This document shows positions 45,687-58,020 of a DNA stretch of 64,000 nt, piece by piece. The notes beneath the pieces were generated by a model that made no database searches, was not told the DNA's origin, and saw only the letters and a program-made list of their open reading frames with translations. The position numbers were made by a program, and so were the translations under genes. Location of the stretch: assembly GCA_002778195.1 (NCBI GenBank), contig PCDI01000010.1, forward strand, positions 310,001-374,000. Reading direction: 5' to 3'. Origin of the DNA: Raffaelea ambrosiae (Eukaryota; Ascomycota; Sordariomycetes; Ophiostomatales; Ophiostomataceae). How positions within the stretch are numbered: the first letter of the stretch is position 1; every line of letters starts with the position of its first letter.

Positions 45687-48600
45687 TGTGGATGAAGAAC
45701 AGAAAGAAGAGAAAAGAAGGGGCGGGTCAAAGATTGAGTGGAGAGGGAAAATGAAAAGCGCACTGCGTTTCTATATGGTTGGGAAGAAAATATGTCAGAA
45801 AAGTCAAATATCAAGATGGCTCCAAAAAAAACCCCGAAAATTTTGCGTGGGAAATCAATTCAGAGAGGGCCGAGGAGGAAGGTGGGAGGGCAGCGAAAGT
45901 TATGGCAGGATCTGGCGAAATAACCGACAATGGAGGGCAGCCCACAGGACGGCGGGAAAACGAGCAAACAAAGACAAACGCTGGGCGAGACGGTGACCCC
46001 AATCTGACAGGGTCAAGCAAACAGAGAGGGGGTAAGCGTTGGTGACTTACAGGTCAAAACCACAGGAGCGGAGCTGGACAGGCTGGGAAGAGAAAGAGCG
46101 AGACCTGGCGCGAAAGCAAGACGTCCACTTTGTGCAGAGAAAATAAAAGTGTCCGACAGTAAGAAAACAAGGGGAAAAGAAGAAGAAAAGAAGAGAAGGA
46201 AGGAGCGAGGGGAGGGCAAGATATGTAGGGTTTAAAGGGGAGGACGAAGAGGAAAGCGGCAGCTGCAACGACCCAAGGGGGGCTCCGAGGGCAGGAACGA
46301 CTCACAAGGAGTGCGACATCCCATGCACCCTCTCTGGCAGTTTCCCCCAGCTTCTCCCATGGCGGCAGCACTGAATGGCTTCCGTTCTCGACCTCTGCTC
46401 GCATGCTCTCAAATCCCGACGGGTCTGGGGAATGGCAGCCAATGGCAGGCCGAGAGATGGCGGTGACTAAAGGGTTGTTCCAGAAGAGGCACCCTGCTAG
46501 TGTGGCCCGCGGGCAATTGTGGGCTCCTTCCTTCTACCTACATAGTAGGCTGCACCTTCCATTTTTTGGCTTAATTTTTTTTTTTTCCTTGCGTCAGTCG
46601 CCCCCTCCCCCCTCCCCAAAATAACGGAGCCAGTCCACTTTTTCCAGTTCACGCTGCGGTCAGCTTTACGCGCGAATAATGAGAATTTGGAGCGAGAGCG
46701 ACCCGCACCAAAACACGAAATGGCCACGCAATCTCGTGCCTAGATGGATGCCAAGAGCTGGTACGGTGTACTATGTAAGATACCGTAGAGCTCGGAAAAG
46801 AACCGGAGGTTTCCAAATGTTGCCGTCTGTGGCCGCCACTGTGGAATGGCCTCAGAAGTGCAGCCAGATACTAGTTGCTATGTAGATGTAGGTCTGTACC
46901 GGCAATATTGTGAAGCGAGAAGAGCCAGATGGAAGGAGCACAGGGTGTACCTGCCACCTGCAGCAAAAACGTGCGAGGCGAGACGAAACCCCGCCAGATC
47001 ACTCAAGATCCTTTCCGTGTACGAGCAGAACACATCCGGCTTACAAGGAAAGAATACCGCGATGCTCTGATTTCTAATCCAAGTCGGCGACTCGCCACTT
47101 TGGTATTCCCTTTTTTCTGTCTCCGCGATACGTCTAAACCCAATTTTCCCCCCCCTCCATCCATGTCGGCTTGCCAGACTGCGGCCCACACATATCTGAC
47201 AAATAAAGCAAAAAAAGTACGAAAAGTACACCAGAAAAGTGCACCAAAGAGGAGACCAAAGGAAAAGAAAAACTTGAGCAGCATGAAGTAGACGATAGAC
47301 GGCAAGGGTGACTCAATTAGTGTCTGCTACATAGTTAGTACTTGCCTCGGAGACCTGGAAAGACGCAGTAAAGGGCAGGCTTCCACGCTCAGATATATGC
47401 TTGTCTTCCAGCTTGTCTTCCATGCCATGTGCCGATGTCTTTGCCCGTCTTCTGTGTCGTTTTTCTGTGTCAACCTCATGCCATATTATCCGTTTCCCCT
47501 CTTTCTTCCGCTAGTTCTCTTTCCCTCTCTCTTTTCTGGGTTTTTTTTTTCTCCCAACGTCTTTTCCAGTATCTATCATCTCACCCTTTCCTCTTTTCCT
47601 GCCCCCCCTCTTATCTCCCTCGGACACCACATTCTTTCGTCCCATGTGGCGCGATGCTAGCGACCTGTAGCGCACACCCCCCGTCTTTGCCAGTCACCAA
47701 CCAAGAAGGTACTTGTCTCCACTAATTCTTTTTCCCTTTGCCCCCCCTCAACAAACTCGGTCCTCTCGTGTGGAGCCGGCGATGTCGCAAACTGTTCCTC
47801 GTCGATCTTTTTAATGGACTTCTTTTTTCTTTGCTTGGCCTGTACTTTTTTTTCTCGGGTCCCTAGCACATGTTAAAGGGCCATGTTTGAAAGCCGTCCG
47901 AGTAAAGGTCCGAGCACGCCGGACACACACAAAACCCTGCACAGACGACTGAATTGTGCGATTGCATTTTGTGTAGGCGTAGTTACTTTGCGGGAATACC
48001 CTCTTTCTTTCCAACCTCGGCAGGTCCTCTGCCAACACCATGCATGGCCTCTTTGAAGAATGCGCTCGTCACACGTGCTGTCGTCTGTCTGCTCTATAGA
48101 GACTTCTTCTTTTTCCTCTTTTTTCGCTGCGATACTACGTCGGATGAACGAACAATGGCAGCACGATAATAGGCAAAGAGATAAATGCTTGCTAACTAGT
48201 TAGTACACAGTTGATACTCGTAGCCACTACCCCCCAAAAAACGTGATTTCGCGCCCTCCCCGTGTGATCCCAACGTGTTTCCGGGACGAGGAGTTCGCAC
48301 TGCCCTCGCTCTCACCCGCGACCGTATTATCCAAAGAGACCAATCATGACTCGCGATTGCCTTCTGTGGTTGTCAGACGACGTCACAAGCTGGAATGACT
48401 CAAAAACGAGACACGACTTTTTTTAGGCGTTTTTAGGCCTTTGTCTTTTATTTGTCATACACTTTGTCGCTTCTTGATTTCAGTCTGTTCATACGTGTTT
48501 GGTATTCAAGCCAACCACTGCTCCAAACAGCTATCCTAAAGCATATGCTAGAGCTATGGTGGTGGTCTGACGGGTTCTTTGTTTCCGTTCCTTTTTTTTT

Positions 48601-49199
48601 TCCCGTCTTTCTTTTCCTCCACATTCGGGCTCTGCCTTCGGGCTCTTGCCAACCTTCTTCTGCTGTTTCCATTAAATGAAATGATACCCTGTGGCCAAAA
48701 AAAGAAAAGAGGGGGGAAGGAAAAGAAAAAGAAAACCCGACACAGAAATACATCTAGTCTTTCCCTTGACCACTTCCCCAGATTACAATTCAAAATGAAA
48801 CAAATCCACGCGCGCCCTTTCAAACTCCGCGAATCTTCAGCACGGCGCATCAGAAAATGGGAGAGATATGTCATAGCCCTTCCATACTTCTACCTCTCAT
48901 CCGTGACGCTCTCCTTCCACCCGCAAAGCCTCCTTTTGATTTTGTGTTTGTTCGTTCTTCCCCATACTTTTGGAAAATCAACAAATGGGGGACAGATTTT
49001 AATACAATAACAGAGAAGTGAAGAAAGTGGGGAAAAAAGGGGGTGAAAAAGCATAAACATGAACATAAACAAATGACAGCAAGAAACTCACGACATTGTG
49101 AGCAAATAAAAAATCCACTGGCGCGGAAACACTTAGACGCCACGCCGGCCGAGAGAGAATTAAAGTAAATAGTCCACACTGGTGGCGCTCTCACTTCGC
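45687..49199. other. Long intergenic region: CCP1 promoter and PRP39 3' side
   Basis: 3.5 kb with no supported gene. 45690-46230 is purine-rich on the plus strand (CT-rich on the CCP1 strand), typical of a long fungal leader or core promoter, and may hide a 5'UTR intron. A CCAAT pentamer at 46439-46443 could serve the CCAAT-binding complex, which controls respiratory genes in fungi; one pentamer is weak evidence. 47460-47660 and 48560-48760 are pyrimidine- or purine-rich tracts. Open frames here are composition artefacts. Confidence 0.45.
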
Positions 49200-51219
49200 T
49201 CAGTTGAACGGCGCCAGTCCCTGGGCCGCTGGGTTGGGCTCGGCGTACAGTTCGTAGTAATTTGGATACCTGGCTTCGGCTTTTCCGAGCGTAGCTTCAT
49301 CCAGCTCAATGATCGTCTCGCCAGACTCTTTCGCCTTGAGTTTGTTCTTGGTGACGAAAGATATGGATGTAGGGCTGTCATTGGGAAGAAAACGTTAGCG
49401 GTCGATCTCAGAACAGCAGCAAGGAAAAAGGATTAATAAAAAGATGAGAGGGGATCCAAATAGCTCCACGTACCCAAACATTTCTCGGTCCACCTCGAGA
49501 AACGTCTTCATGGCATCCTTGCCGCCGCTCTCTTGCAGGTACGTCATGTACACCTGGCCGAGCTGCTTCTTCGTGGCTGTCGACAGCCGACTCCGCGTCC
49601 GCATATCGAAAAACACCTTGCCCACGCGCTCGGCGTGCTCCTTGGCCAAGTCGGCGTAGCTAGGCTGCGCAAGCTCAAAGTCCAGCCACTTCTGCCAGAA
49701 CTGCCGGCTGTCGCTGTACCACTGCACGTTGCTGGCAAACACTGTGCGCGCATCGTCCGCGGAGCCCTTGACTTTCCACAGCAGATAAGCCCACTGTGTT
49801 ACCAATGCAGCCTTTGTGTACAGGTCCACTTCGGGCAGATCGATCTGCTGCTTGAAAATCTCGATAGCCGCATCCAGACCGCCCTGCCGCCGTTCCAGGT
49901 TCGCCCAAGACACTATCACCTCGACGCTGCTGGGCAGCACGGCCAGCACGGCGCTATGGATGTCTCGTGCCCGGTCCACCCGGCCGCAGCCCTCCTCAAA
50001 GTAGGCAAACTGCAGCCGGATGCCGGGCCGGCTCAGGGGCACGAAGAGCGTGGCTGCCCGCAAGTACACATTGCGAACGTCCTCGCTCTTGCCCGGCTGC
50101 GCCTCCATCCACCGCGTGTACCGGAACCAGAACTCCTCGTAGTAGGCACAAGTCACGAGGCACCGCTCGTACAAGGACACGACCCGAGCATAGTCGCCCT
50201 CGGCCTCCTCAAAGTCGAGGTACTTGCGCCAGTTGGCCAGCTGCGAGTGCTCCAGTTCCGTGACGTGGAAGTAGGGGCGCTTGATCTCGGCCTCGTAGGT
50301 CCATCGTTTGTTGGTCTCGGTCTGTGTCTTGGTAAAGATCTCGTAGAAGACGGCATCCAGCTTGATGCGAATAGCAGCCTCGATCTCCACTTCAGACTTG
50401 GCCACACCGTACTGTGCAGTCTCAGCGTCGACCTCGGCCCGGACGCGTGCCAGATCTTCCGCCGAAACTAGCTCAGCGATGGGCCGCGTTTGTGACAGTT
50501 GCCGGAAGCGCTCGTAGTAGCGGGCATATTGGTGCATGGGGATTTCGATGATGCGCTTGAGGATGGCAAAGATGTTGTCCGTTGCCTCCAGACGCTCCTC
50601 GTACTCAATGTACTTGTCCCAGAAGGGGTGAGCTAGAAAGTCAAGGCCGACATGGTCTGCAGCACGTTCAAACAGTCTGATTGGAGTCAGTAGGCGAAAC
50701 AGGAGACACTCCCAAGGGGGAAAAACTCGGAAGTGAGGAAGGGAAGGGGGGGGTTTTGCACAAGAAAGGGGGGAAGATTATGGGGGGGGGGGGGGGACAG
50801 GATGGGAGCGCAAATACAAGGATTCTTTTGTCTTGTTTTGGTAGCATTGGACGTGAGCGTGAGTTAACATCTCGTAGAGTCAAGGCAATCGAACAGAACA
50901 AATCAAGAACCCGCGAGGGTCTTGTTCTGCGACGTGAATGTAGTTTCATGTGATTAGGAATGAGGTTGAGCTGAGCTGAGCCTGGTATTCAGTGTGTAAG
51001 AGAGAGAGCACATCCGGCATTTCTTTTGGGTTGGCTGGTTTTAAGAATGGCCATTTCTGGTTCTTCTCACCGTGAAGGTCGAAACGATGCTTGGTGTTCC
51101 CACCGGTCCCACTCTTCGGTAGCCGCCGTGTTCATCCGCCTGGCTTCCAGCCATCGGCTTGGTTTCGCGTCGCGTTCCAACCAGGATTCCCGCACCGCGC
51201 AGGCAGATGCGCATATTGA

Positions 51220-51280
<61 letters not shown>

Positions 51281-51859
51281 GCTCTCTCTTTTTCTATCGT
51301 CTCTCGTCGTGCTAATGGTTATGGGGAAGCTCATGAGGGAGGAAGGGGATGGTCAGGAAGGAAGGGGCGGGGAGGACTTACTCTCGCACAAACTGCGGGA
51401 CATGGGTAGTTTCCATCTTGAAGGAGCAGAATTCTGTCCACAGATCGACCGAGTTTGTTATGCTGGCACAGCCGCGCTCGTATACCATTTCTGCGGCCTC
51501 CGGCCCGGAAATGTTGAACTCGAAGTCGGCATACTTCTTCCAGTACCCGAAGAGAAGCGGGAACTTGAGCAGGAAGCGGTCGTAGGCATCGCGCATCGTC
51601 GCCAGGGCTTGTGGGCTCGAGTTGCGGTTCAGGCCGCCGTCGAGGGCCTCGCAGGCCCGCACCAGCTTTTCCCATGTCTCGAAGCTGTCCGAGTCGGCTT
51701 CCTGTCGTGGTAGGACGTCGCGTCAGTACGGGTGCATAGCAAACATTGAGAGCGCGTCGAAGTTTCTCTGTGAAAGAAGAAGAGACTCACCAGCTCCACG
51801 GTCAGACGCCGGATCTCGGCATTCTCGTCGTCGGTGCCGCCGTAGTTGAAGTCGGTCAT
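49200..51859 (-). CDS. PRP39: Prp39-type pre-mRNA splicing factor (U1 snRNP, HAT repeats)
   Basis: Four exons, 51859-51791, 51701-51382, 50676-49474 and 49374-49200, give 588 residues. The protein is built of half-a-TPR (HAT) repeats with the Trp/Tyr and Pro pattern: SDSFETWEKLVRACEAL, LLKFPLLFGYWKKYADFE, YERGCASITNSVDLWTEF, FWDKYIEYEERLE, NWRKYLDFEEAEGDYARV, FWFRYTRWME, FWQKWLDFELAQ. The segment RPYFHVTELEHSQLANWRKY is typical of Prp39. Prp39 is a U1 snRNP protein needed for 5' splice-site commitment. Length is close to yeast Prp39 (629). Exons 2 and 3 are separated by an unusually long 705-nt intron with a CT microsatellite and G-runs. The gene is divergent from the synaptojanin-type gene. 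Confidence 0.9.
51222..51277. repeat. CT dinucleotide microsatellite in PRP39 intron 2
   Basis: About 28 uninterrupted CT units (plus strand; GA on the gene strand) lie within the 705-nt second intron. Confidence 0.92.
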
Positions 51860-52756
51860 GGTCGCAAGCTGCTGCGCGGGAGCTCTCGTCGCGGTTCAAT
51901 CGCGTCCTGGGTGTTTCCAAGATCAGAGGGATCGGCGCACGTGTTCAACGCTGGAGGTCGGGTCGAGACGAGATAGAAAGAGGAGCAGTCGTGTTGGTGG
52001 GGTGTCCGCGGCGATGATGGATGGTCGGGCAGCAGGAAGCAGGAAGATGCAGAGAGATTCAGGAAGGCTGGGGAGACGTGATGCGTTGGGCAAATCTTTT
52101 GCTTTCTGGCCTTGGGCTGGTGCACGGACCATGCCCAATCAGGCTACCGCCGAGGCATGCTGCCTGAATCAGCGAGGCAGAGATCACGTGCCACTAAATC
52201 TGGAACAGCCTGGGGCACTGCGTCATAGTCCCACCAATGCGACACGCCGACAGAAAACTGCCAGGCCTGAATCTCAGCTCAGCACGTCACAGCGCCCGAA
52301 AGAGGCCCAAAAGAACAGCACATGCGTTGGTTGACACTGACCAGAAAACCATCCGCCCCCCGGCCCGTCCCCAGACAGGACGCCCAACAGAAGACGAACG
52401 CCGCGTCCGCCATTGGCCTGCATGGCGATACAGGCAAGCTCGCTAGCCCGCTGGTACTGTGGCTGCTGGGACCCGCTAAGCTGACTGTCGACACAGCCGC
52501 ATCGTGCGCACCGCCCAGAAAAAAAAGTCCTCGGCACGACCGGCGCCGCCAGCCTGCCCTCCCACCGCCATCGACGACTCGCTCTTGGCGCCCGCAATCC
52601 GCAAACCGCAATTCTCCGTGTATCGCCGCGCGGAAAGCTGTGTGCCTGCCCGCCAGCCGGACCTGTTGCTGTGCATCATCCCTGGCGAAGACGTCGTCGT
52701 GCTAGGCCAACAACGAGCGGCTGGGTGGAGGAGGCCTCGTGCGAGAGGACGCCGAC
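51860..52756. promoter_or_regulatory. Divergent promoter region, PRP39 / synaptojanin
   Basis: About 0.9 kb between start codons. GC-balanced, with no gene seen. Open frames such as 52274-52611 (-) have no motifs. No TATA box is obvious on either side, as is common for housekeeping genes. Confidence 0.4.
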
Positions 52757-55700
52757 ATGGACTACCTCTCCAGTGCGCTGTCCTGGAACAGCCAGGCGCC
52801 GGACCCGGACAAGACCAGCCGTGTGATGCTCCGCGAGTATCCGCACCGCGCCATCGCCATCGTGTCGCACAACCACGCGCTCATCTTCCGCCACAGCACG
52901 TCGTCGGGCCACGACGGCAACGGCTATGGCGGGCCGCCGTCGGCGGCGGGGACGGCCAAGTGCATGGTCGAGTTCTCGCGCACGTCCAAGGGCATGCTGA
53001 GCGACTACCGGCCGCTGACGCCGCGGCCGATCTACGGCACGCTGGGGCTGATCGCCGTCAACAGCGACGTGTTCCTGTGCGTGATCACGCAGGCCCTGCG
53101 CGTGGCGACGCTGCGGCCGGGCGAGACGGTCGAGATGATCGTGGAGGTGCAGTGCTTCTGCCTCAACTCGAACGAGTACGACGACGTCCTGTCCGTGGAC
53201 CCGTACGCGCTCGAGTCGGACAATGCGTCGGTGTACGCGGCGCAGGGCCTCAGCCGCCGGGACATGCCCATCGAGCACCCCTGCCAGGAGCTGATGAAGC
53301 TGCTGGGCAACCGCAGCTTCTACTACAGCACGGATTTCGACCTGACAAACAGACTGCAGGAGAGGTGAGTCGGAGACATTCCTTTTTTTGACACACACGC
53401 ACGCACACGCACGCTCGCACATATATATATACATATTGGCCTTTGGTGTCCTTTTTTTTTCCCCGGCCATCAAACTCACCAGGCAAAAACCAGATCGGCC
53501 GACTCGGCCACCTTTGACATTGACAACTTTGACGAGTCCTTCCTCTGGAATTCCTTCATGATCCAACCCTTGGTGCAGTTCCGCTCTCGTCTTCAGCCCC
53601 ACGACCGCGACGTTCTCGACGCGTCGCGCATCCTGACCTCGGCCACGCGCGGGTTCTGCCTGACGGTCACGATCCCGCAGTCGGTCGCCCCCTTGCGTGC
53701 GTCGGCGCGGTCTGGCATGCCCTCGTACCTCACCGTGATATCGCGCCTGTCTTGTCGGCGCGCAGGCACGCGGTTCAATGCGCGCGGCATCGACGACGAC
53801 GGCAACGTGGCCAACTTTGTCGAGACGGAGACGATCTACTGGAGCCCCTCGGGCGTGGTGTTCTCCTACGTCCAGATCCGGGGCTCGGTTCCGGTCTTCT
53901 GGGAGCAGTCGCCGGGCTTGATCCCCGGCCAGCAGAAGATCAACATCACGCGCTCGCCCGACGGCACGCAGCCGGCGTTTGACCGGCACTTTGAGGATCT
54001 CGAACAGGCATACGGCGCCGTGCACGTGGTGAACCTGCTCAGCGATGCCAAGCCGGGAGAGCGGGAGCTGACGCAGTGTTTCCGCTATGGCCTGAACCAC
54101 AGCCCCCTCAATCGCCGGGGCGACCGGGCGTCCGCGGACCACTCTCTGCTGCGCACCACCGAGTACGACTTCCACGCCGAGACCAAGGGCCCCGCGGGCT
54201 ACGAGGCGGCACGGGAAATCCGCCGCTACATTGAGAGCTCCGCCGACGGCTTTGCCTACTACCTGGCCATCGAGACGGACGACGCGGAGAAGGCGGACCG
54301 GCCACCGGCCGACAATGCGGTCCATCGCCGGTTTGTTGTCGTCTTGCAGCAGGACGGCATCTTCCGGACCAACTGCCTGGACTGCCTGGACCGGACCAAC
54401 CTGATCCAGACCATCATCTCGCAGATGGCCGTCGAGGCGTTCCTGAACCACCGGGGCGAGTATGCCGCCTCGGATTTCTGGGTGCGCCACTCCAATCTCT
54501 GGGCCGACAACGGCGACGCCCTGTCCAAGATCTATGCCGGCACGGGGGCGCTGAAGTCGTCCTTTACGCGGCACGGCAAGATGTCGATTGCCGGCGCCAT
54601 TGCCGACGCCCGCAAGTCCGCCACGCGCCTCTACATCAACAACTTTGCCGACAAGGGCCGCCAGAACACCATCGACTTGCTTCTGGGCCGTCTGTATGGC
54701 CAGGCACCAGTCGTCCTCTACGACCCCATCTCCGACTACGTCACCGCCGAGCTCAACAAGCGGTCCGCCAAGTTCTCGTCGTCCAAAGTCATCCGCATGT
54801 AAGTCTTCCGGTCGAGTCAATATATATATATATAGTTGGGAGGGAGGGGTTGAGCGTCACAACTAACAATCTAGGTGGGTTGGCACGTACAACCTCAACG
54901 GTCGGCTGGACGGACTGGGCGAGGACCTGTCGCCCTGGCTGTGCCCCGATTCCCACGCCACCGCGGAAAGCCTCCCCGAGATCGTGGCCGTCGGGTTCCA
55001 GGAGATTGTCGAGCTCAGCCCCCAGCAGATCATGAACAGCGACCCCACGCGGAAGCAGCAGTGGGAGGCGGTCGTTCAGGGCACGCTGAACCATCGCGCC
55101 GAGGCCCTGGGCGGCGAGAACTATGTTCTCTTGCGGAGCGGCCAGCTGGTCGGCGCCGCCCTGTGCATCTTTGTCCGGTCGTCGTCGCTGGCCAAGATCA
55201 AGAACGTCGAGGGCAGCGTCAAGAAGACGGGCATGTCGGGCATGGCCGGCAACAAGGGCGCCGTGGCCATCCGCCTCGACTACGCCAACACGTCCATCTG
55301 CTTTGTGACGGCGCATCTGGCCGCCGGCTTCGCCAACTACGAGGAGCGCAACCGCGACTACGCCACCATCCACCACGGGCTGCGGTTCCAGCGCAACCGC
55401 GGCATCGACGACCACGACGCCGTGCTGTGGTTCGGCGACTTCAACTACCGCATCGGGCTGGGCCGCGAGCAGGCCATGGGCCTGGTCCAGGCGAACGACC
55501 TGGAGTCGCTGTACGAGAACGACCAGCTGAACTTGCAGATGGTGGCCGGCCTGGCCTTCCCCTTCTACTCGGAGGCGCGCATCACGTTCCCGCCGACCTA
55601 CAAGTTCGATGTCGGCCGGGACGACTACGACACGTCGGAGAAGCAGCGCATCCCCGCGTGGACCGACCGCATTCTGCGCCGCGGCCCCAACCTGCGGCAG

Positions 55701-57041
55701 GCCGCCTACAACTGCGCGCCGCTGCGCTTCTCGGACCATCGGCCCGTGTATGCGCTGTTCGACTGCATCGTCAACATGGTCGACGAGGCCATGCGCGACA
55801 AGATCAGCCGCGACATCTACGGCCGGCGCCGGGCCGAGGTGGGCGACGTCACGGCCAACACGCTGGTGGAGGACACCGACGACGAAGACTTGATCGGCTA
55901 CGACTCCATCGAGCCCGGCCTGCCCGCCGCCAGCTCCGACCGCCAGAAGTGGTGGCTGGAGAACGGCAAAATGGCCCAGGCGGCCGTGCCGGCCCCGCCC
56001 CCGGCCCATCCCGCACAGCGGACCATCCTGAACCCGAACCGGCCGTCCAACCCCTTCCCGCCCTCCGACGAGCCCGACTGGGTCTCCGTGCCGCGGACCG
56101 AGTCGCGGCTGTCGTCGTACTCGAGCCTGTCCACGTCGCCCTACGAACACATCAACCACTCGACACTGCTCTCCGCCGCTTCCGGGAACCAGGGCGGTGC
56201 CGCCGTGGCCGCAGCCAGAAAGGTGCCTGCTGCTCAGCCGAGCAGCAGCACGGCCGCTTCGTCGTCGCAGGCAGCAGCGGCGGTGCCTCCGCCCCCGCCA
56301 CCCCCGCGACGACACACAAACAACCTTGCCGGCGGCGGCGGAGGAGGAGGAGGAGGAGGAGGAACCTCAACGCGCAGCAGGAGCGTCTCGAATGCATCCT
56401 CGTCAGCAGCAGCAGCAGCAGCAGCAGCAGCAAAAGCACCAGCACCGCGGGTGCCGCCCGCCACATCGGTCAGCTCGGTGGCCAAGGCCTTTGAAGACCT
56501 GCAGACACTGTCGTCGACCCGGTCGTCGGCTCCGCCCAATGGTAGCAGCAGCGGCAGCCCCGCGGCGAGTAGCCGGAACGTGACGCCGTTGCCGGCGAAA
56601 CCACCGGTCCATAAACTGCCCGGGCCGTCGTCCGTTGTGTCGCGCTCGGCCTCCCTTGCCTCCAACGGCACGTCGTCCACACTGGCCAGCAAGGCCGCCA
56701 GCAAGGCGAAGCCGCCGCCGCCCGTAGCCAAGAAGCCGGCCTATCTGTCCACCACGACGAGGACGTCGTCGCCTTCTCTGTCCCCCACGCTCAGCCATGC
56801 CAGTCTGGGACACGGCGACGCGGGCGCTGTCCCTCCCCCGAAGCCGCCTCGGCGAAAAACAGATTTGGGCGCGGCCGCAGGTGCAGGCGCCGGAACAGAG
56901 ACGACGCCGCCGAAGCTGCCGGCGCGGACGCCCACGGGACTGGCACGCAGCGGGGGACGGGCGGTGTCGAGCCATGTGGATCTCCTGGGCGACGACGCCA
57001 ATGGAGACTTGTCTCGGTACCAGGCGCTCCAGCCGTCGTAG
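52757..57041 (+). CDS. Synaptojanin-type polyphosphoinositide phosphatase (Sac1 + 5-phosphatase)
   Basis: Three exons, 52757-53364, 53494-54798 and 54875-57041, give 1359 residues. The Sac1 domain runs from about residue 20 to 540, with YLTVISRLSCRRAGTRFNAR, GIDDDGNVANFVETE and the catalytic CX5R motif NCLDCLDRTN near residue 496. The inositol polyphosphate 5-phosphatase domain runs from about 638 to 930, with WVGTYNLNGR, GFQEIVELSPQQI, GNKGAVAIRL, WFGDFNYRIG near 823, PAWTDRIL near 898 and FSDHRPVYAL. The C-terminal 400 residues are Pro/Ser/Ala-rich with SH3-ligand-like runs (PPPKPPRRK), Gly and Ala homopolymers. This is the architecture of yeast Inp51/52/53, which turn over PI(4,5)P2 in endocytosis and Golgi traffic. 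The start could instead be the Met at VMLREYPHRAI about 23 codons later, which matches the usual N terminus. Confidence 0.93.
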
Positions 57042-57461
57042 ATTGCAGAAACAAAATTGTTATGCCGGAGGCGTTGATGGGAGGTTGGCTTTTTGTTTTC
57101 TTTTGTTTCTTTTCCTAGTTTTTTTTCTTTTTTCTTTTTTCTTATGTTTGCTTTGGGATTTTTCAATAGACAGCGTCATGCCATGAATGAAAAGAAAGAA
57201 TTTTTATCTGTCCACACATGAACAGCTAACTCCTTTTTCAAGACACATGCGTGCACGAGCAGACAAGGCCTTCCCACAACGTCCCTTCCGAACGAACAGA
57301 CCGGGCACGCTCATGCCCGTGCCGATGCACAGACATCCATTCCATGAACATTGGCTTTCAAGGCAATAGAAACTGGATCGCTGAATCCACCATCTAGTAG
57401 TCTTCTTGGCACGGGTCACTGCTCCGTCGAGCATACACCAGACTGTGCAAACAGGCAGCAA
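57042..57461. other. 3' intergenic region
   Basis: T-rich terminator-like stretch at 57080-57160 after the phosphatase stop codon, then mixed sequence up to the MFS remnant. No gene is seen. Confidence 0.45.
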
Positions 57462-58020
57462 CTACAGCACATAGCGGAAATCCATGTTCTCAAATTCCGT
57501 CTGGTCCCGCATGCCGGCCTCCTCGCTCTGCTGCTTGTTGGGCGGGCCGTAGGTCTTGTTGCGGTACCGGTTGACCGCGTACATGTAGACTGCACGCCAA
57601 AGTGTGTGAGCCTCGTGTTTCATCGGGAGACGGTGATCAGCGAGATGGTGAAGCCCACCGACTGCGCGTTGGTCAGCCAGAAGCAGACCAGCCGGCCCCA
57701 GGTGTGGGAGCGAGGCAGGTAGGCCATGCACGCCGCGGCCGTCGTGCAGAGCGCATTGGCCGCCGTTGACGTCAGAAGGCGTGCTGTGGGAAGGCCCCAG
57801 GGTTAGTTGTGCTGCTCGACTGTTTTGCCCCCCCAAAAAAGGCCTCTCCAAAAAACAACGCACCGTCCTTCACGTTCAGAGTAATGGCTCCGCCGATGAG
57901 CAGGGCCACAATCTGCACGGCGTCGCCAACAGATTTGAGCTCTGCCGTCTTGGTCATGCTGAAGCCCATGTCCCGAATGATGACGGTCGAGAAGGAGTTG
58001 ATGACCCCGTTGGGGACACC
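57462..58020 (-). pseudogene. Remnant of an allantoate-permease-type MFS transporter (3' half)
   Basis: Coding pieces that clearly belong to a Dal5/allantoate-permease-type anion:cation symporter: 58020-57864 (VPNGVINSFSTVIIRDMGF, VGDAVQIVALLIGGAITL), a possible intron to 57784, 57783-57624 (TAANALCTTAAACMAYLPR, TWGRLVCFWLTNAQSVGF), then YMYAVNRYRNKTYGPP to the family-typical C terminus AGMRDQTE-EN-FRYVL at 57462. The whole N-terminal half (about 6 helices) is absent, and sequence upstream of 58020 is dienelactone hydrolase instead. A second gap, expected to hold about 60 residues including helices 10-11, lies between SLITVSR and VYMYAVNRY. It cannot make a working transporter. Confidence 0.75.

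Noticed and set aside
47397..47725. Hydrophobic frames resembling transmembrane segments
   Set aside because: They are translations of a CT/T-rich promoter tract (Phe, Leu, Ser, Pro only), not real helices.
51222..51277. CT tract considered as transposon or telomere-like repeat
   Set aside because: Plain dinucleotide microsatellite inside an intron; no terminal repeats or target duplication.
52676..54820. A 714-codon minus-strand frame opposite the Sac1 domain
   Set aside because: Shadow frame; the plus strand carries the catalytic CX5R motif and valid introns.
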